DNA of 9,869 nt, taken from Fimbriimonadales bacterium (GTDB taxonomy: Bacteria; Armatimonadota; Fimbriimonadia; Fimbriimonadales; GBS-DC). Each line of letters starts with the position of its first letter. Position 1 is the stretch's first letter. The DNA is taken from assembly GCA_026416655.1 (NCBI GenBank), contig JAOAES010000264.1:1-9869 (forward strand), given 5' to 3'. The position numbers and the translations under genes were made by a program. Shown here piece by piece: positions 6,938-9,869 of this stretch. The notes beneath the pieces were generated by a model that saw nothing but the letters and a program-made list of their open reading frames with translations, was not told where the DNA came from and did no database searches.

Positions 6938-7833
6938 ACTTTCCACTACGGGGCGAGGAACGGCTTGAAGACCCCGGCGCACGGCTGCGCCTGCTCTGGG
7001 AGCAGCGCAATATCGTGGTGATGCCAGGCGTGTTCAACGCCGTGCTCGCCCGCCTCGTGCAGTTTCATGGCTTCGAGGCGTGCTACATCTCTGGCGCAGG
7101 GGTGACCAACAGTCTGCTGGGACTGCCTGACCACGCCTTTATCAACCTGTCCGAGATGGCGCAGGTGTGCAACTACATCACTTCCGTTGTGAGCATTCCC
7201 GCGATTGCGGACGCCGACACGGGCTACGGCGGCGCGCTGCAGACCGCCCGCGCCGTGCAGATGCTCGAACGGGCGGGATTGGCAGGCATCCACCTTGAAG
7301 ACCAGGTCAGCCCCAAACGCTGTGGGCATCTGGAAGGGAAAGAAGTCATCCCCACCTCCGAGATGGTGGCTAAAATCAAGGCGGCGGTGAACGCGCGGAG
7401 CAACCCGAACTTCGTGATTATCGCCCGCACGGACGCCCGCGCCATCGAGGGGCTGGAGGGCGCGATCGAGCGCGCAAAACGCTACCTGCAGGCAGGCGCA
7501 GACGCGATTTTCCCCGAAGCGTTGCAATCGCCTGACGAGTTCGAACAGTTCGCTCGCGCCGTACCTGCGCCCCTGCTGGCGAATATGACCGAGTTCGGCA
7601 AAACGCCCTACCTGACTGTGAACGAGTTCGCCCAGCTGGGCTACAAGATGGTGATTTTCCCGATGAGCTGCTTCCGCGCGATGATGAAAGCCGCGGAGCA
7701 GACCCTGCTGTGTATCAAGCAGCATGGCACGCAGACTCCGATGCTGGACGCGATGCAGACCCGCGCGGAACTGTACGAACTGCTGGAGTACGACCGATAC
7801 CTGAAGTATGACAAAGACCTGGCGCAGGAATGA
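6934..7833 (+). CDS. PrpB-like isocitrate lyase/PEP mutase superfamily enzyme (methylisocitrate lyase type)
   Basis: This 299-residue enzyme matches the size of 2-methylisocitrate lyase PrpB (about 296). Diagnostic motifs are SGAG (53-56), metal-site DAD (93-95, in ADADTGYG), HLEDQV (120-125), and the catalytic-loop signature KRCGH with C130. It also shares FVIIARTDA, FPEA and the C-terminal MQTRAELYE seen in PrpB. All expected catalytic residues are present, so cleavage of a 2-methylisocitrate-like substrate to pyruvate and succinate (propionate methylcitrate cycle) is plausible. No prpC or prpD gene is in the window. Relatives in this superfamily include oxaloacetate decarboxylases, dimethylmalate lyases and phosphonomutases, so the exact substrate stays open. 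Cytoplasmic. The gene overlaps both neighbours by four bases, an odd place for a metabolic enzyme. Confidence 0.88.
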   Translation: MNFPLRGEERLEDPGARLRLLWEQRNIVVMPGVFNAVLARLVQFHGFEACYISGAGVTNSLLGLPDHAFINLSEMAQVCNYITSVVSIPAIADADTGYGGALQTARAVQMLERAGLAGIHLEDQVSPKRCGHLEGKEVIPTSEMVAKIKAAVNARSNPNFVIIARTDARAIEGLEGAIERAKRYLQAGADAIFPEALQSPDEFEQFARAVPAPLLANMTEFGKTPYLTVNEFAQLGYKMVIFPMSCFRAMMKAAEQTLLCIKQHGTQTPMLDAMQTRAELYELLEYDRYLKYDKDLAQE

Positions 7834-8999
7834 GCGAGAAACTCTTTGTGGCGGATAAGTTGCAGCGCGTGCCGCCCGCCTATCCCGACGACAGCCTCTT
7901 GCGTGCGGCGGAGCTGATGGCGCAGGGGGGCGCAGGCGTGCTGCCCATCATCGAGTACGGCGCACCGGTGGGAGTGCTGACCGAATCGCGCCTGCGCGAG
8001 GCGATTCAGCAGGGGGCGGACTGGCTCGAACCCGTCGCGCCGTGGATGGACGAGTCGTTTCTCCGATTGCCTATCGACATGCCTGCAGAGGAAGCCGCCG
8101 AGACGCTGGCATACAGCGAGCAGCCTGCGGTCGGTGTAGACCCGTGGGGGCGTTATGTGGGCGTGATTACGCTGGCGGGCTTGGCGGCGCGTCCGATTAG
8201 CCTGCCCCAGGTGGGCTTAATCGGCGGGATGGCGACCCCGCTGGGCGTGTACCTCACCAACGGCGTGGTGAGCGCAGGCGCGGGCACGCTGGGGCTGATG
8301 CTCACGGGCGCGCTGCTGTTCGCGCTCTTTCTGCTGGCGAACTGGCTGGTCATCGGCGGGATGTGGTGGGCGCAAGTTCGGTTCGGAATCCCCCTCTACA
8401 GCTACTATAACTCGCCGTTCGCGGGGCAGTGGTTCCTGTTCTCCGATGTGATGGGGCTGGTGTTGCGCAGTTCGATCTTCGTGCTGTTTTTGTTGCTGAT
8501 GCGCCTGCTGCCGATAGCGGGCACGCACGCCGCCGAACATATGGTGGTGCATGCGATTGAACGGGGCGAGCCGCTCACGCTGGATGTGGTGCGCCGTATG
8601 CCGCGCGTCCATCCGCGCTGTGGGACGAACCTCGTGGCGGGGATTGCGCTCTTTCTGGGGCTGTCTAAAGCGTTTCAGTTCGGCGCGGCGGACGGCGACG
8701 CCCGCGACTTCGCACTGCTAATGGCGCTGTTGTTTACTCTGATGTTCTGGCGCACCTTCGGAGGCTTTTTGCAATGGGTTGCCACCACCAAACCGCCCAC
8801 CGACCGCCAACTGCTGAACGCGATTCGCGTGGGCGAGGAGCTGCTGCGCAAGGCGCGCCCGCTCAGTGGCGCAACCCCCCCCTTCGGACTGCGCCTGCTC
8901 AACAGCGGTATTTTGCAGATTCTGATTGGCGCGTGGGGGCTGATGGCGATTCTCTATCTGCTGGAGAGCTTGCTGGGGATTACGCTGGTGGTGCAGTAG
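7830..8999 (+). CDS. CBS-domain/DUF1385 fusion membrane protein
   Basis: This 389-residue protein has two parts. Residues ~8-120 look like a CBS pair (DKLQRVPPAYPDDSLLRAAELM, GVLPIIEYGAPVGVLTESRL, then PAVGVDPWGRYVGVITLAGL), a cytoplasmic module that usually senses adenine nucleotides. Residues ~130-389 match the DUF1385 (YqhQ-like) family: IGGMATPLGVYLTNG (131-145), GTHAAEHMVVHAIERGEPLT (231-250) with H233, E236 and H237, HPRCGT (261-266), and TTKPPTDRQLLNAI. About five membrane helices fall near 152-178, 208-229, 268-286, 293-315 and 356-385. The conserved H/E/H and H/C residues could bind a metal. DUF1385 biochemistry is not established to my knowledge. It overlaps the PrpB-like gene by ATGA and is the last gene of the operon. 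Confidence 0.85.
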   Translation: MSEKLFVADKLQRVPPAYPDDSLLRAAELMAQGGAGVLPIIEYGAPVGVLTESRLREAIQQGADWLEPVAPWMDESFLRLPIDMPAEEAAETLAYSEQPAVGVDPWGRYVGVITLAGLAARPISLPQVGLIGGMATPLGVYLTNGVVSAGAGTLGLMLTGALLFALFLLANWLVIGGMWWAQVRFGIPLYSYYNSPFAGQWFLFSDVMGLVLRSSIFVLFLLLMRLLPIAGTHAAEHMVVHAIERGEPLTLDVVRRMPRVHPRCGTNLVAGIALFLGLSKAFQFGAADGDARDFALLMALLFTLMFWRTFGGFLQWVATTKPPTDRQLLNAIRVGEELLRKARPLSGATPPFGLRLLNSGILQILIGAWGLMAILYLLESLLGITLVVQ

Positions 9000-9006
9000 C
9001 CGGGGG

Positions 9007-9012
9007 TACAAT
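9007..9012 (+). promoter_or_regulatory. Possible -10 box (TACAAT) of the toxin-antitoxin pair
   Basis: TACAAT in the 30-base gap after the CBS/DUF1385 stop is one mismatch from consensus and, like the box at 3882, is preceded by a G run (9002-9006). No -35 hexamer stands at normal spacing. Transcription would start near 9019, giving a leader of only about ten bases, so the call is tentative. Confidence 0.35.
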
Positions 9013-9029
9013 TGGGCAGGTGAAAGTCT

Positions 9030-9254
9030 ATGCCCGTGGTGATTCGCGCTCTGTTTGACGGTAAGACCGCCCGCCCGTTGCCTGGCGAGTTCATCCCCCC
9101 CATCGAGGGCGAGGTGGAGGTGGAGATTCTGCTCAGGGACGCCCGCACGGAGCAATCGCGTCAGGCAATCGAGCGGCTGCGCCAAATGCGCACGCAGGTT
9201 CCGCCTCTTGACATACCTCTTCGTGACCTGATTGAGGAAGGTCGTCGGTTTTGA
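9030..9254 (+). CDS. Antitoxin, AF2212/DUF104-like
   Basis: This 74-residue protein starts at ATG 9030 with AGGTGA (9018-9023) six bases before it. The N-terminus (VVIRALFDGKTARPLPG then EGEVEVEILL) follows the pattern of AF2212-like antitoxins: a short beta-strand module with G-K-x-x-x-P-L and an acidic second strand. A helical, charged C-terminus (EQSRQAIERLRQMR, LRDLIEEGRRF) would wrap the toxin, and ends like many Vap antitoxins (LIEEGRR). Six bases separate it from the PIN-domain gene, which supports the antitoxin role. Family assignment rests on a short, weakly conserved motif. Autoregulation is usual for such pairs, but I see no clear operator. Confidence 0.75.
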   Translation: MPVVIRALFDGKTARPLPGEFIPPIEGEVEVEILLRDARTEQSRQAIERLRQMRTQVPPLDIPLRDLIEEGRRF

Positions 9255-9260
9255 TCGGTT

Positions 9261-9716
9261 ATGGCACTGGTGAAAACTGTGGTCGCTGATGCCTCAGTGC
9301 TGCTCAAGGCTTATTTGAGGGACGAAAGCGATGTGAGCAGTGTGGATACCATGCTGCAAGATTTGTCTGAGGGACGGCTGAGGATTGCCGCGCCTTCTCT
9401 GATGCGCTATGAGATAGCTAACGCACTTTGGGCGGCGACGCGCCAAGGGCGTATCGTAGCCGCCGATGCCCTCACCGCGCTTCAGGCATTCCTTCAGATC
9501 GATATCGACTATTACGAGAGTGACGATGTCCTGATTGGCGCGCTGAGCTTTGCCCAGCAATACGGACGCTCTGTTTACGACAGTGCGTATGTGGCGCTGG
9601 CACAGCGGCTGGGGGTGTGGTTTTTCACAGGCGACCGACGCCTGCACAACGCCCTGTCGCCCCATCTGGGCTTCGTTCGCTGGATTGGCGACTACCAGTA
9701 CGAATCGCTTCCCTGA
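9261..9716 (+). CDS. vapC: PIN-domain toxin (VapC-like endoribonuclease)
   Basis: A 151-residue single PIN domain, slightly longer than the usual ~130. The four acidic residues expected at the metal site are present: D10 (VVADASVLLKAYL), E51 (LMRYEIANALW), D107 (SVYDSAYVALA) and D125 (FFTGDRRLHN). The protein should therefore be an active Mg-dependent endoribonuclease that cuts tRNA or rRNA when freed from its antitoxin. The start is ATG 9261, six bases after the antitoxin stop; no strong ribosome site precedes it (GAGGAAGG at 9235-9242 is distant), so translation may depend on coupling to the antitoxin gene. No truncation or frameshift is seen. Confidence 0.9.
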   Translation: MALVKTVVADASVLLKAYLRDESDVSSVDTMLQDLSEGRLRIAAPSLMRYEIANALWAATRQGRIVAADALTALQAFLQIDIDYYESDDVLIGALSFAQQYGRSVYDSAYVALAQRLGVWFFTGDRRLHNALSPHLGFVRWIGDYQYESLP

Positions 9717-9869
9717 GCGAAATCCAAACCTACAAGGTGCGTCCCTGACGCGCCCCCTGATGTTTAGCCGACGGAGGTCGGTGTTTTCTGAACAGGAACG
9801 GCTTTAGCCGTATGACACTTGAAAACCCAGCTGGTATAACCAGTAGCGTACCGAAGCGACTGAAGTCGC
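9717..9869. repeat. Non-coding region packed with short inverted repeats
   Basis: No convincing coding frame lies after the toxin stop. Five separate palindromes follow each other in about 135 bases: 9736-9754 (8-bp stem, one G-T pair, loop CCT), 9767-9782 (GCCGAC/GTCGGT, loop GGAG), 9798-9811 (ACGGCT/AGCCGT), 9831-9843 (CTGGT/ACCAG) and 9856-9869 (GCGACT/AGTCGC). In addition GTTTTC (9783-9788) and GAAAAC (9821-9826) can pair around the third hairpin. The sequence runs off the window, so the full extent is unknown. It resembles dispersed REP-like palindromic repeats; transcript ending or mRNA protection are possible roles. Confidence 0.6.
9767..9788 (+). terminator. Weak intrinsic terminator candidate after the toxin gene
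   Basis: The 9767-9782 hairpin (six pairs, one of them G-T, loop GGAG) is followed at once by GTTTTC. Stem length and T-tract are both short, so termination would be partial. It lies 50 bases after the toxin stop, a normal place for the end of this transcript. Confidence 0.35.

Noticed and set aside
6946..7725. Long minus-strand open frame (259 codons) opposite the PrpB-like gene
   Set aside because: It mirrors a strongly conserved enzyme gene, its product is rich in H, R, G and A with no recognisable motif, and such frames are common opposite high-GC genes.
9550..9807. Plus-strand frame running from inside the toxin gene into the palindrome region
   Set aside because: It begins in another frame of the PIN gene and its end is made of repeat sequence; no family resemblance.
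9736..9869. Possible CRISPR array
   Set aside because: The palindromes differ from each other and there is no regularly spaced identical repeat.
1..9869. Mobile element, tRNA or rRNA
   Set aside because: No transposase or integrase frame, terminal repeats with target duplication, cloverleaf or conserved rRNA stretch was seen.

Overview
The window is a gene-dense, single-strand (+) stretch of moderately high-GC bacterial chromosome. It holds ten genes, the first cut by the window edge, with very short or overlapping junctions. A secretin implies an outer membrane. The fused shikimate kinase/3-dehydroquinate synthase, the densely packed operons and the short palindromic repeats at the right end would fit a hot-spring lineage such as Armatimonadota. 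That placement is an inference; no rRNA or other phylogenetic marker is present.

Left part (1-3859): the C-terminal part of a secretin (PilQ/GspD family) is followed by a perfect 13-bp hairpin, then by a fused aroK-aroB gene. The order secretin then aroK/aroB matches the classic pilQ-aroK-aroB neighbourhood. The aroKB 3' end overlaps a tiny two-helix membrane protein. That gene in turn overlaps (ATGA) an exported alpha/beta hydrolase whose C-terminus looks like extra beta-hairpins.

Middle part (3860-8999): a TATAAT box and a strong Shine-Dalgarno open a second operon. It encodes an ABC-2 type exporter (ATPase and permease, ATGA overlap), a membrane-anchored TPR-like protein with a beta-rich C-terminus, a PrpB-like (2-methyl)isocitrate lyase family enzyme, and a CBS-domain/DUF1385 membrane fusion protein. 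Three of the four junctions are 4-bp stop/start overlaps and the fourth is a 14-base gap, so the five genes are very probably co-translated. What joins an exporter, a C-C lyase and a DUF1385 protein is not evident from the sequence.

Right part (9000-9869): a small toxin-antitoxin pair (AF2212/DUF104-like antitoxin and PIN-domain VapC-like toxin) with its own -10-like box. It is followed by about 150 bases of non-coding DNA packed with at least five short inverted repeats that run to the window edge.

No CRISPR array, IS element, tRNA, rRNA or minus-strand gene could be supported. Most of the region looks like ordinary chromosomal genes. The least explained parts are the hydrolase with the beta-rich tail, the exporter/TPR/PrpB/CBS-DUF1385 cassette, and the palindrome cluster at the right end.
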